Assembly: GCA_033675545.1 (NCBI GenBank)
Contig: JAWDGP010003760.1
Location: 1,220,001 to 1,284,000, forward strand
DNA: 64,000 nt
Reading direction: 5' to 3'
Source of the DNA: Elysia crispata
Lineage: Eukaryota > Mollusca > Gastropoda > Plakobranchidae
Below the pieces are notes generated by a model, which was not told where the DNA came from, searched no databases, and saw only the letters and a program-made list of their open reading frames with translations. Position numbers and translations under genes: made by a program. The stretch's first letter is position 1; the number at the start of each line of letters is the position of its first letter. Positions 37,641-48,841 of this stretch are shown piece after piece.

Positions 37641-39333
37641 CTATGTTGTTGAAAAGGAGAAATATAATTTAGAGCATCTAATTTAAAACTGCAGTCAAGC
37701 ATAGTAAGCTTCGCATATGTCACTCAAAATAATCTTGACAAAAGGGATAAAAAATGGACTTTAAACCTGAAAGATTAAGGGGCAGACAATAGAATTAGAA
37801 AAGAGGACTGCTCTTTGATGAACCCTGTTAGTAATACAAAATCATTCAAATATTTTCATGTCTAATGTATTCTTGTTACAATTTGAAAAAAAAAAACAAC
37901 ATACGCATACTTTCCAGCACCAGAGACATAAAAATCTATGTTACTCCCACGATAAATTTTTGAATGACTTCTGGAAACTTACCAGTCAGTACAAAAAAAA
38001 CAAGAATAGCATTTATCTACTCCTTACTGAAAAGAAAAACGTAAATCTTTTGATAATATGAGAAAATCTGTTTCCCTTTATCTCTCAAATGCCAGTTGCT
38101 ATATAATTAGTTTATCATCTTCTTGATATAAAATTGATAAGTTTAACAAAGTCATTAGCATAGATATTTGAAGCATTCCAAACATCAAAAATTTGAATTT
38201 CAGGGTAGCATTAAACATGAAAAGCAATAGCTAACAGTAATAATATTTTTTGAAGATAGATAACCTGTACCATTGATTAATTATCTCCCTTTTCCTACAA
38301 CCAGATGATGTATAAAATCAAGATTTACTCCCAGCCATCATTCAAAATCTTTTAACATTCCCCAGATCTCTCTCTAACAGTAACAGCTTGAGTGAGCTCA
38401 AGCACAAAACAAGTATGGGCTTTTGCTTGACACTGTATACTAAAAAAATCTAGGTTGAAGCAGACCTGGACACAAGGCCATTTTAACTAGAGTGCTCTAC
38501 AAATTGATATATGCTTAAGTTGATAAAAATTTCAAATAATTTTAAAACAAGAACACGTCAAGGATGATAATCAAATTTGAAATGTTCAATTTCCATAGTT
38601 TGAACTTTATCTGTCTTGAGAAATAAAATAATGTGGTTAATATTTCAGAGCAAACTTTGTTTCATAGCCCCTTGTCTATTCATTGTCAGAATGACAAAAA
38701 TCCTCAGGATGATTCTGAATGAGGCTATGACACCAGAAATGAAAGAGGCCCAACATATCGATGCAAGGAGAATTCTTCCCTGCATCTCCTTTGTCTTAGC
38801 TTTGAGTTTTATCAAAGTAAAAAACAAATGACATAAAGAACATTATGACTGTCCTCACTCCTTGGCTTAAATTAAAAAACACAGAAATAAAAACTAACCA
38901 CTCACCGTGTGAATTTAGCCTCTGCACCATATGCAGCCATCTTACTAGAATATTGACTAACTGTTGAAGCTAATCTGTCTTCATATGCTTCAAATTCTTC
39001 ATCATGGAAGATGGGCAATTCATGCATTTCAGAATGTCTCTTATCTTTCTTTGATCTAAAAGCAGATAATCTTGACGTCTTCTTCTGTTGAGATGTAACC
39101 CTCACTGGTTTTAGTACTTTCATGACTTGTCCTCCAGATTTGTCTGGGGTTTTTATGCTACGCCGATGACACAGATTTGCTTGACAAACAGAGGAGGCAA
39201 TCAGCATAAGTTGGTTGAGCTCACATGTCGTGAGCCTAAAGTTTCTTGCTAGGGCCCCTTTGTATGAATTGAAGTATCGAGGTAACACATTCATTGTCCA
39301 CTTCAAGACGAGGCTATTGGAAGATGCAAACAT
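36824..39333 (-). CDS. NGRN: Neugrin-like mitochondrial protein, two coding exons
   Basis: Exons 39333-38906 and 37640-36824 join in phase (CG|G, Arg) to give 414 residues, against about 290 in human neugrin. The diagnostic block is LLTWAAKEQIRFLHSSNPED then WTIDSLAEHFPV and ALKRILKSS (about residues 170-214). It matches the neugrin/Rrg9 helix-turn-helix-like core. The C-terminus DENGEFLYKIP matches the neugrin family ending. The basic, Arg-rich N-terminus fits a mitochondrial presequence. In mammals neugrin belongs to a 16S rRNA and mitoribosome assembly module; that role is inferred here. The start may instead be Met14 (39294), because an acceptor-like aatag precedes it. The extra length lies mainly before the core and in the Lys/Ser-rich C-terminal half. 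Confidence 0.9.
37641..38905 (-). other. Intron of the neugrin-like gene
   Basis: GTGAGT...ATAG boundaries. AT-rich with an ATTATCTCCC word at about 38279. No other feature recognised. Confidence 0.8.
38906..39333 (-). CDS. NGRN: Neugrin-like exon 1: presequence and N-terminal region
   Basis: 142 codons plus two bases. Starts at ATG 39333, with a second candidate at 39294 (MNVLPRYFNSYKGALARNF, Arg/Lys rich, few acidic residues, presequence-like). The middle is Lys/Ser rich; the end is acidic (FHDEEFEAYEDRLAS). Donor ACACG|GTGAGT. Confidence 0.85.
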
Positions 39334-41580
39334 AAAGATATCATCAACATTTCAAAATAAACACTTTCAAAAGCATAACTTTTCAATTTATACACGTGTA
39401 TTTCATAATCAGCATCTCGGACAAAATCCTCCTATGATATATATACTTTAAAAAAGAACAACACTTTAAATCTTGGCAGTAATGCTTTAGCATACACATA
39501 ACATTTTTATTTAGTTATTCTCAGATACCCCATGCTTGATGGAAAAACTTATTATATCATTAACAAACACTAATAGCTAATAAATTTAACCTTACTCATT
39601 CAGATACTATGATCCACCAGCATGCAATACAAGTAACATGGTTAACTCCTGTTGCAACTTGCAATGGATATTTAGCTTTGAAGCTGCTGCTTAGGCTATT
39701 CTTATTGTTTATAGTATGAAGATATGCATCTAGAATGTCACGATTGAATACCCTTTAATACTACATCAATTGTAAAACTTCATGTTTGTTGTTTACTTTT
39801 TTTTTTTTTTAGAATGAATATGATGATTTCAATCTCACAAAGAAAAGCTTTTTCCAAGATATTTCTCATTCTATTTATGATTCGGTATTTTTTTTTGTGT
39901 GTTTGGTAATATTTTTAAAAAGTCATCATATGATCAAATTATTACTACTTTGATAATTAAAAATATTTCAATTTTGATGGCCACGTTTTTCAGATTTTCA
40001 TTTGCAAAGTAATCATTAAACTTAACCCACATGGTGGAAAAAAATTGCTAACACTTAGCCCAGGATCAGTGAAGCACTTTCACCGAGAGAAGGTGTACTG
40101 AAAGTGGACTATAAATTGCTTTACACTGGTTTACTAATTCTAATACAGACATTGTAGCTACAAATGAGATACTGTTTGTTATTTAAAACCAAAACCAATA
40201 CATTTAATCAAATATTTAATAAATTGTAATAGCTAATGAGGCACAGCTTTTCATGGAAAAAATTGGAACTTCCATGTTTAAACAAGCAATGCAAGTTAAA
40301 GGGACATACAAATACTTCTGTACAACCTTTTTCTTTAAAACAGGTATAAAGAATCAGCACATTATTTTAGTCGCAATCAATCTCGAGCTTCATTTCCTGT
40401 TACTCAAAACAACCAGGTCGAGGTCACCCTTTTATTCCAATCCCAGATGACAATACTGCCTGATTTATCCTCATACCCCGAGACAAAAATTTTTACAATT
40501 TATAACAGTTCTCACCTGCTTTACAAATTTATCCTCACCCTGAGTGCAAATAACATGTCGTGGATTCTATTACTGATTATATATATTTGTATGTAAAAAT
40601 TAAATTATCCTATCAATTTTACTAAAATGTAGCTAGCCACAAAAAATGCAATGTAACTGCAGCATAAGTTTCTTGTAAAAACTATATGAATGGTCTGAGC
40701 AGAATGGTACCTAGATCTAGAGGTAAATTTGCAGATATTGGCCCAACTCATGTTAGTCTTCACAATTGAATGTACCTCGACAAATTCGAAACTTGTAGTT
40801 TAATGAGATTTTAGAGCAAAACAAAAATGCTTATATCTTGAAAAGTATTTATTTGCTACGAACAAAACTTTCATATTCGTGTTAAGCATATCAAATTCAC
40901 TGAGATAAATACAATAATAAAGCCTAAAGTGAGTTGGGCTGATAATTGCAACATTACAGATCTAGACATAGGGGCCTCCTCAGCAAAAATGAAGTTTTTT
41001 TTTTATTGACGGTTAACATCACATTCACTTTAGATTCAGTTGTCTGCATAGAAATACAAATAGGCCAATAGACTAGCGGCTGGGAGTGGGACAAAACATT
41101 GCCGGCATGTAAACAAACGTGACCTCAAAACGTTTCAAGTTTGCTGAAGGCATCATTACATTTAAAAATGCCATACTCACTGCATTAAGCACAAATGTCT
41201 ACAATATAATCCAAACAAGTATTTAATTGAATTTCACGATAAGGACCTTTAAAAATGATCTTTATATCGAGGGTAGTCTGAAGTCTTGGAAATGGACTAC
41301 TACGGTCTAGCACATGTCTAGTCCAGTGATGTATTAGATCTAGATTCTAGATAGATCACTGATCTAGTCACATCAGTCTAGTTTCGCTTCTCTTGTTTTG
41401 TAAACATCCGCAAAGGGACACCATTGGGAAAACTTTTCTCTTGATCGTTTCAGTGTAGATGAACGTGAGGGTACAAAAATTAGAGGCCTATTCTCTTAAT
41501 TGGTCGAAACCATTTAAATTCGATATATGCGTATAATTTATAATCTAAACGTAAAAAAACCTACAACCTACAACCCCCTC
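39334..41580. other. Upstream region of the neugrin-like gene
   Basis: Presumed promoter side. A dense cluster of TAGATCTA/AGATCTAG words lies at about 41336-41375, and one at 40712. No gene recognised. Confidence 0.35.
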
Positions 41581-41582
41581 CC

Positions 41583-41695
41583 CCCAAAAAAAAAAAAAAA
41601 AAAAAAAAAAAACAACAAACAAAAACAAAAACAAAAACAAAAAAAAACAAAAAAAAAATAAAAAACAAAAAGAAAAAAAAAAACAAAAAAACCCG
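41583..41695. repeat. A-rich (AAAAAC)n-type tract
   Basis: About 110 bp of poly-A followed by degenerate AAAAAC units. It immediately precedes copy A of the tRNA-bearing tandem unit. Confidence 0.9.
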
Positions 41696-42117
41696 CGCTC
41701 TAACTTCAACAGTTCTACTTCTATGCTTACAGTTGATGTTAAATTATTTCACTTGAGTAACAAGTTAATTTTTTAAAATTTTCATTTATTTATTTATTTA
41801 TTTTTCGGGTGGTCACCAACCTAGCGCTGATTTTATTACATTTATAACACTTCATAATCATGGTCTTCAAAGTATCTTTCAAGATAATTAAAAATTCGTA
41901 CGAATAATGAAAGTTAATTCTATTTATATGCTGTGCGAATAGCAAAGAAATGTTGATTCCCGTGGAAAGATCAACATCGTAATATAGATCAAACACTAAG
42001 AGCTAGATCTAATGTTCCTTGCATACTTAAGTGGTGACATGCTTAATCCAATATTAAGTACTAAAAATTTTTCATAAAAAACTCCAAAGAAACAACAAAA
42101 ACAACTACAACAGAAAG

Positions 42118-42129
42118 GGGAGAGAGAGA

Positions 42130-42211
<82 letters not shown>

Positions 42212-42245
42212 GTGGGGGTGGGGGAGAGGGAGAGAGAGAGAGAGA
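42118..42245. repeat. (GA)n microsatellite with an internal G-tract
   Basis: GA dinucleotides interrupted at 42208-42230 by GGGGGTGGGGGTGGGGGAGA then GGG, which fits a canonical G-quadruplex pattern. The sister tract at 43841-43942 lacks this insert. Confidence 0.95.
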
Positions 42246-42444
42246 TTACCACACAGTTGCCAAAGACCTATGAAAAATAAAAACGTTTTGCTTAATATTC
42301 TCGGAAAAGAACAGTTATCTCCCTTTTACCTAAGGAATTGCATCACACAATGATCACAGTCTTTACTCTTTCCTCATACTTTTTGTAAAATGCCCATTTT
42401 TTTCCATCGTTGATTTAACCCTGCTTAACGTTCTCCAGTTAAAT

Positions 42445-42518
42445 GGCTGGTTAGCTCAACAAGAAAAAGCAGTGCCCTTCTAAGGCATTGGTTGTGGGTT
42501 CGAGTTCCACACCAGCCC
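42445..42518 (+). tRNA. tRNA-Arg(TCT)-like copy, probably degenerate
   Basis: Aligned with 44129-44202. It keeps the GGCTGGT/ACCAGCC acceptor stem, anticodon loop CTTCTAA and T-arm. The D-stem partner is AAGC instead of GAGC and one T-stem pair has become a G.T wobble. A T5 run follows. It may be a pseudogene. Confidence 0.5.
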
Positions 42519-42611
42519 ATTTCAATTTTTCTCTGTGCTGTTAATTATTTGAATGTATCCAATTAAAACATTCTGTTAGAATAATTGATATTACAAATCG
42601 AACTCTTCCAT

Positions 42612-42616
<5 letters not shown>

Positions 42617-42658
<42 letters not shown>
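42617..42658. repeat. (AT)n microsatellite
   Basis: About 42 bp of AT dinucleotide between the tRNA-like copy and the tRNA-like remnant. Confidence 0.95.
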
Positions 42659-42662
<4 letters not shown>

Positions 42663-42732
42663 CGGTTATTTAACTGTACAGGACAGACAGTGCCTTTAAA
42701 TGGTGATGGTGATAGGTTCGAGTCCCACACCG
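42663..42732 (+). pseudogene. tRNA-like remnant
   Basis: Shares GGTTCGAGTCCCACACC (a pol III B-box plus 3' T-arm) and AGTGCC with the neighbouring tRNA-Arg-like sequences, but the acceptor and anticodon stems no longer pair. Confidence 0.5.
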
Positions 42733-43834
42733 ATACAGCTTAATTTTTCATACCGAATTTAAGGAAAAAAGAAGCAAAAAACCATAAAAGCAACAAACCA
42801 TAAAATACGTTTCCGGAAACCACGCAACCTGGTTTTTATTGAAATTTATGCTTTTGTAGGTCAATTTTGTTCAGCGTAGGCGATTATCTATCTTTCAATT
42901 AAAAAAAACAATCTTATTTGCATCAATCTCATATCATTGCCATTAACAAAGTGATATAAATCGCAAGAAAGAAAAACTAAAGAACCTGTAATCAGCATAC
43001 AGACCTTAGGCGGAATTATTGTTGTAGCGCTTTATCCATTTACATTTAGGCTACAGAAAAATGGAAAAAAAATTTTTTTTCATCTCAAAATCTGCGATTC
43101 AAACATTATCTTTAAACAAATATTTCAACAAAAAAGGGACAAAAATAAAGACAACAACGAAATATAAACAACAACAACAACAACAAACCAAAAACAACAA
43201 AAAAGCAAACAAAATAAACAACAACGAAAACAGCAACACCAACCAAAACTCAAATAGCCGCGCTTTGCCCTTTAAGAAGTGACCACTTTTCGCAAAATAG
43301 AGAATGTGGTGTGAGAAAAACTAAAGTGTGCTAAATAATATTCATTTCCCATAAGTAGTGCCTAACTCCACAGCGGTTGAAACATTCTTTTCAGCCTTGA
43401 TTCGGGACTACTTTTTTTTGTACGTGTATTCAATTTTGTCGTAATGTCTTGACTCCAAATATCCGCCCAAAGGCGTGTCTTGTGGCCACCGACCTAGCGC
43501 TGATCGCGCGCTACCCAAAACTACGGGTTATTGATAATCATTTTATTACATGTATAACACTTCGTAATCATGGTCTTCAACTTATCTTTCAAGATGATTA
43601 AAAATTCGTACGAATAATGAAAGTTAATTCATTATACACTTAAAACTATTTATATTCTGTGTGAATGGCAAAGAAATGTTGATTCCCATGAAAAAATCAA
43701 CATCGTAATATAAATCAAACACTAACAGCTAGGCCTAATTTTTCCTGCATACTTTAGTAGCGACATGTTAATTAAATATTAAGTACTAAAATTTTTTCAT
43801 AAAAAACCTCCAAAGAAACAACAACAGAGAGGGG

Positions 43835-43945
<111 letters not shown>

Positions 43946-44128
43946 CCACACAGTTCCAGAGACACTATGAAAAATAAATAAGTTTTGCTTAAATTCTCGG
44001 AAAAAAACAGTTATCTCCCTTTTACCTAAGGCATTGCATCATAGTCTTTACTCTTTCCTCATACTTTTTGTAAAATGCCCATTTTTGCCATCGCTGATTT
44101 AACCCTGCTTAACGTTCTCCTGTTAAAT

Positions 44129-44202
44129 GGCTGGTTAGCTCAACAGGAAAGAGCAGTGCCCTTCTAAGGCATTGGTTGTGGGTTCGAGTCCCACACCAGC
44201 CC
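44129..44202 (+). tRNA. tRNA-Arg, anticodon TCT (intact-looking)
   Basis: 74 nt fold as a cloverleaf by eye: acceptor GGCTGGT/ACCAGCC (7 bp), T8-A9, D-stem GCTC/GAGC, anticodon stem GTGCC/GGCAT with loop CTTCTAA (anticodon TCT, reads AGA), T-arm GTGGG-TTCGAGT-CCCAC. A T4 run shortly downstream could end pol III transcription. The base at discriminator position 73 reads C, unusual for tRNA-Arg (normally a purine). Its place inside a repeated unit means it could be a tRNA-derived repeat rather than a working gene. Confidence 0.65.
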
Positions 44203-44204
44203 AC

Positions 44205-44900
44205 TTTAAATTTTACTCTGTATTGTTAATTATTTGAATGTACCCAATCAAAATATTCCGTTAGAATAATTAATAATACAAATATAATTATATCATTTCT
44301 GTTTCACTTTTGATGCAATTGAACTTTTCCATGAAATCGATTAGTATAACTAGGTGAAAAAAGTATTGTAATGCTTCTTAAATAAAGATGTACAAATCAG
44401 TTGTGCATCAAATTAATTTAGCATACATCTCGAACTAAACCGTTGCGATGTAAGCACTTTTACAATAAAGATTTCCTTATTTTTGTTATACATGTGATTT
44501 TCTTTTTAGTCATGACACAGTGCAAGTCCAAGAATTGTGAGTTGAGGTTTGGTGAAATGTAGCTTATCGAAGAGATTGTAGAGTAAATGTTTAAAGTTCT
44601 TTTTCTCCTTCAACTCCAATGAGTGTAAGCGCAGACAAAAACCTCTTTTTGAAACGTTCCTATTAACAATTTGCCAAGTCTCAATGGTAACTTCTAAGGA
44701 TTTTTGCTTCTTTAAGCATAGGCCTAAATTTGGAAACTACCAACAGCTCGTGAAAGTGCTTAAATTCTGTATGGAAAATAAGAAAATATTAGTGTTCTAC
44801 CTAAAAAAATCTAGCTTTTGCACAGTTCTTTCCCCTTGACCATCCATATCGCGCCAAGACGTTATTCTTCCATAAAATAATTGAGGAGTTTTAACTTTAG
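44205..44900. other. Intergenic after tandem unit copy B
   Basis: No gene, RNA or repeat recognised. Confidence 0.3.
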
Positions 44901-44903
44901 TTT

Positions 44904-44974
44904 AAAAAAAAACAAAAAAAAAAAAAAAACAAAAAAAAAAAAAAAAAAAAAAAAAAACCAAAAAAAAAACAAAC
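44904..44974. repeat. A-rich low-complexity tract
   Basis: About 70 bp of A runs broken by single C's. Confidence 0.95.
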
Positions 44975-45960
44975 AACATCTTATCTCAAAGGCTTTTGCT
45001 TCTAGACTTTTCTGACAGATTGCTAATCAGTTAGCAGCAAAGATTAATGCCATCATAGAGACATTTGTTATAGATTTGAGTCCATAGCCACGTACATACT
45101 AGCCAAATCTCATTCCTGCGGTAAAGTTATTGCAGAAATTAAATTCTCTCTTAAGCACTTATGTGCGCCTTGAATTAAATAAACTTTCAATATTATAGCT
45201 TTTGTAGAGAGTAAAATTTTCATATCACACCAAGATAAAACATTTAGCAAGCACTTACATGAGCGAAGTAAACTCGGAACATAAGTATTTTAGTCTCGAG
45301 AAAAACAAAATCCAAAACGTTAAAAAAAAAGTTGATGAAAATAAGTATGTGGTAACCTAATAGTTTTGAGAGCTTGTTTAAGTAAATAATAAATTTGTAT
45401 GCAAATATAAGTTCCTTTTGGGAGTCTTTCGTGATTGCCAATCACAAATCAGTCTGTCTGTCAGCCTGATAGTAAAGTATGTGTGTAAACAAGTGTCTTT
45501 TTTTATCCCATGTTGTTTTTTTTTAATCTTGACCTGTGCTAGCAGATATTTCAAAGCTATTTCCTGGGCTAGTAAGTTTCTTATTACACTTTGAAAAAGC
45601 ATTAAAAGCTAATTCTAGAGCTTTATAGCGTCATTTCTTCGGATTTATTTTTGTCTGTACTCGGCACATTTGATTTGATTATTTTTTAAATTCGTTCTCA
45701 GGTTCTGGGAGATTAGTTGCAGATCTATGTCCTCCTCTCTCTGACATGCAAAATAGACACTCCAGTGACTCCACATCCAAAGCGGGAAATCGAGCAAAGT
45801 ATCTCCAACTTCTTGAAAGAGATTGTTTGGAGCGTTCTTTTTTTTATCATTTTTTTCCTTATTATTACAAGTGTTCAAGATTTTTAGAGACTGAAGGTGC
45901 ACGTCATTACAATTAGATATAATTTAAAAATTATGTACTTGCTTAGACGATCATGCAATT
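44975..45960. other. Intergenic, nothing recognised
   Basis: Short minus-strand frames (45244-45902) have no splice support or recognisable domain. Confidence 0.3.
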
Positions 45961-45964
45961 AAAA

Positions 45965-46437
45965 TTGTTATCTCCCGTTGACCTCATGTTTTACATAACA
46001 GCTTTCAACAACCCCAATACCCGCACTTTGCACTGTAAAAAATGATTTACTTTTGCAGGTTAGAGAATGCGGTGTGAGAAAATAAATAGAAACTAAATCA
46101 AAATTACATGTATACTCATCTCCTCTTCATCTCAATGCCTGTACTTGATAAATTTTTTACAGTCTTGATTCAGATTTTTTTTTACGTGTATTAACTTTTT
46201 TCACATAATCTTCATTTTATCTTTCAAGATAAATTTAAAATTCGCACTAATAACATAAGCTAATTCATTGCACATTTAAAACTATTTACATGCTGAGCGG
46301 TTAGCAAAGAGATGTTGATTCCCGTGAAAGATCAACAACGTAATACAGATCAAACACTAAGAGCTAGACCTAATTTTTTTTGCACACTTTAGTGAGCATG
46401 CTTAGTCAAAAGATAAATGCTAAAAATTTTTTATATC
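45965..46437. repeat. Tandem unit copy C (degenerate, no tRNA)
   Basis: Diverged third copy: GTTATCTCCC, CCCGCACTTTGCACT, GAATGCGGTGTGAGAAAA, GATGTTGATTCCCGTGAAAG and ATCAAACACTAAGAGCTAG align with copies A and B in the same order. It ends where the GA tract would start, and an AAC repeat takes its place. Confidence 0.75.
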
Positions 46438-46447
46438 ACCCTCCCCC

Positions 46448-46448
46448 C

Positions 46449-46514
<66 letters not shown>

Positions 46515-46515
46515 A
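46448..46515. repeat. (AAC)n microsatellite
   Basis: About 65 bp of AAC followed by AAAC units. Confidence 0.97.
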
Positions 46516-46689
46516 CAAACAAACAAACAAACAAACCAACGTAAGTAACAACAAAAAACGCAGAAAAAACCCACCACCAACAACAACAGCAACAACAACA
46601 ACTATATCAGCAACAAAAACCAAAAAGCGTGAATAGCTGATTGTCATATTTTTTTTTGTGTATTTTTATAAAACAAAATTACAAAAACA

Positions 46690-46795
46690 GAACAAAAGAC
46701 AAAAAAAAAGCAACAAAAAAAAAAAAAAAAAAAAATAAAACAACAAAAAACAAACAAAAAAAACAAAACAAAACAAAACAACAAAACAAAATGAA
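46690..46795. repeat. A-rich low-complexity tract
   Basis: Poly-A with interspersed C's, similar to 41583-41695 and 44904-44974. Confidence 0.95.
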
Positions 46796-46799
46796 AACG

Positions 46800-48617
46800 A
46801 AATTTCACCAAAGAGAAAACAAATGGCACTTGTTGTTTCATTTTTCAAACAAGACGAAAGTGGGATATCCAAAGTTTATGATTAAAATTATTTGAAAATA
46901 AAAAAAAAAAAACACAGAGAACGAATTTACAGTTAAAAAATAAACATAGTTTTACAATTAAAGGCGTATATGAATTTGACTACATATCGCACATAGCCAT
47001 AATACCTGTAAATTTTCATAAAGCATAATTATAGGAACAATCCATTAATTTTTTACTGGAGTGTGTTGGTTTAATGGCTGACGTGCTCAAGAATTCCAAT
47101 CAGTGCTGTGTAAAAACCATTTTGGACTCATAATTATATATAACGTTTAACTGTTACATATCTTGAAAATCAAATTTCTAGGTCTTTCAAAGTGCACAAT
47201 CTGAAAAATAAGCGAAATCAAACCAAGTGCATTGCTTTATATGTACTTTAATCGAGGGATTTTTTTTTATCAGTTTATCTTTAAAGTTTTATTAGAATAT
47301 CTAAAAGTGAAAAAGCATGTCTAACCACAAAAGAATTCATGGACACATAAATCATTTATGATGGTTTAACTTTTTAAATCCCAAAACGACTGAATTCCAA
47401 TACCTGATAGATGAAACTACCCTTGAATATACTTTATGACGCTGAGTTTATATAAATAAAAGACTTTAGATCTATTGATATCAGAAAGCTGCGTACTCGA
47501 ATTCTGATACTATTAATTACACATTCAAGGGTATCATTGACGCTTTCAATCCTTTCAGAATACCGAATCGTACAAAATGACAATATAAAATGAGAAGGAA
47601 TGAGGAGTGATTGATCAATGCAACAGGTATCACTTGGATTGTAGAAACAGATAAGCTTTGTGAGGATGATGTGACAGAGATCGATTTTTGCTCTGATATA
47701 AAATCGATTAAATTTGATAAGTCATACGTGCTCGACAGTTTAGGAGAATTGAAAAGTGTTCAAATAAGTTCAAGGCACGTGCATTAGTCGTAGGAACTAG
47801 ACATACGAGTATTGGACATGGCCTTTTGGATTTGAAGAACTTGTAACGTTATAAGGTCCTTCTCTCGATATAAATCCGAAAAATGCGAAAAGCGCGAAAA
47901 GATAATAAGACCATCTTCTCGAACAAGGGACTACATTGCTACGAAGTGCTTTGACTCTTAAATGCAGAAGCAAATTTTGAATCAGAAACAAAAAAGAAAT
48001 AAAATTTAAAAAAAAGTAAAAAAAGGAAAGTTTAAGATCAATCTAACTTAAGTCTTTCAAAGATTTTTTGTTTTGTTTATCTATTTTTTAACCCACCGCA
48101 TCTCGTGTGGGTTAGATTAGTTTCACTGTCAAATCTTAAATTGGAGATTGCTTGGCTTCCTATAAGTTTTCGGAAACTCAAGTTAAACTGTCAAACAAAT
48201 TCATCACGAAGGGATCGTTTGATAGTTTGTTTCCTGAGGTAAAGGTGGATAACATCAACATGAGAACACAATAAAGATAGTAACATGCAATGTCATGGTC
48301 CCGCTGCATGATGTAACTATCGTGCTTCTACGATGCGGTGTCATAGGAAAATATTTATGAAATTAACCTCCTTATATGACTTGAATATTTTCGGCCCACT
48401 TCTCTTGCATCGATTAACTCGATATCCCACCGCTTCTTCTTTTACAACTGCGATTAACAAGAGTATTAAAAACGTAACAATACTTCCTATTGCTCACTCG
48501 CGTTGTTTCATTTTGACACTTAATCAATACTAAATTGTGCTGACGACCACAGAGTTATGTTAAGCTTTATGAAGACCGTTGCTCGAGTACTATTATGAGC
48601 TTAAAAATTCTCACTCT
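46800..48617. other. Intergenic, nothing recognised
   Basis: Short frames at 47797-47991 and 48333-48533 lack recognisable domains or splice context. Confidence 0.3.
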
Positions 48618-48618
<1 letters not shown>

Positions 48619-48675
<57 letters not shown>

Positions 48676-48690
48676 CTTTCCTCTCCCCCC

Positions 48691-48746
<56 letters not shown>
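48619..48746. repeat. (CT)n microsatellite
   Basis: Two CT runs of about 50 bp each, separated by a C-rich spacer (48673-48695). Confidence 0.97.
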
Positions 48747-48753
<7 letters not shown>

Positions 48754-48833
48754 ACCCCCTTAAACTCACTTCACATACTCATTCTCCCTGTCTTCCCCAT
48801 TTCTAACATTCTTAGATGTTTACTTTGGCTGGC

Positions 48834-48841
48834 TGACGTCA
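48834..48841. promoter_or_regulatory. CRE-like palindrome
   Basis: Perfect TGACGTCA about 90 bp past the CT tract. No adjacent gene is recognised, so it may be chance. Confidence 0.15.

Larger units (their letters stand above)
41692..42520. repeat. Tandem unit copy A (tRNA-bearing, with GA tract)
   Basis: Begins near CCCGCGCT. Shares long matching stretches with 43255-44204: ACCTAGCGCTGAT, TATAACACTTC.TAATCATGGT, a GA microsatellite, GATTACCACACAGTT, CAGTTATCTCCCTTTTACCT and a tRNA-like end. The tRNA-like parts are 1684 bp apart. Confidence 0.85.
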
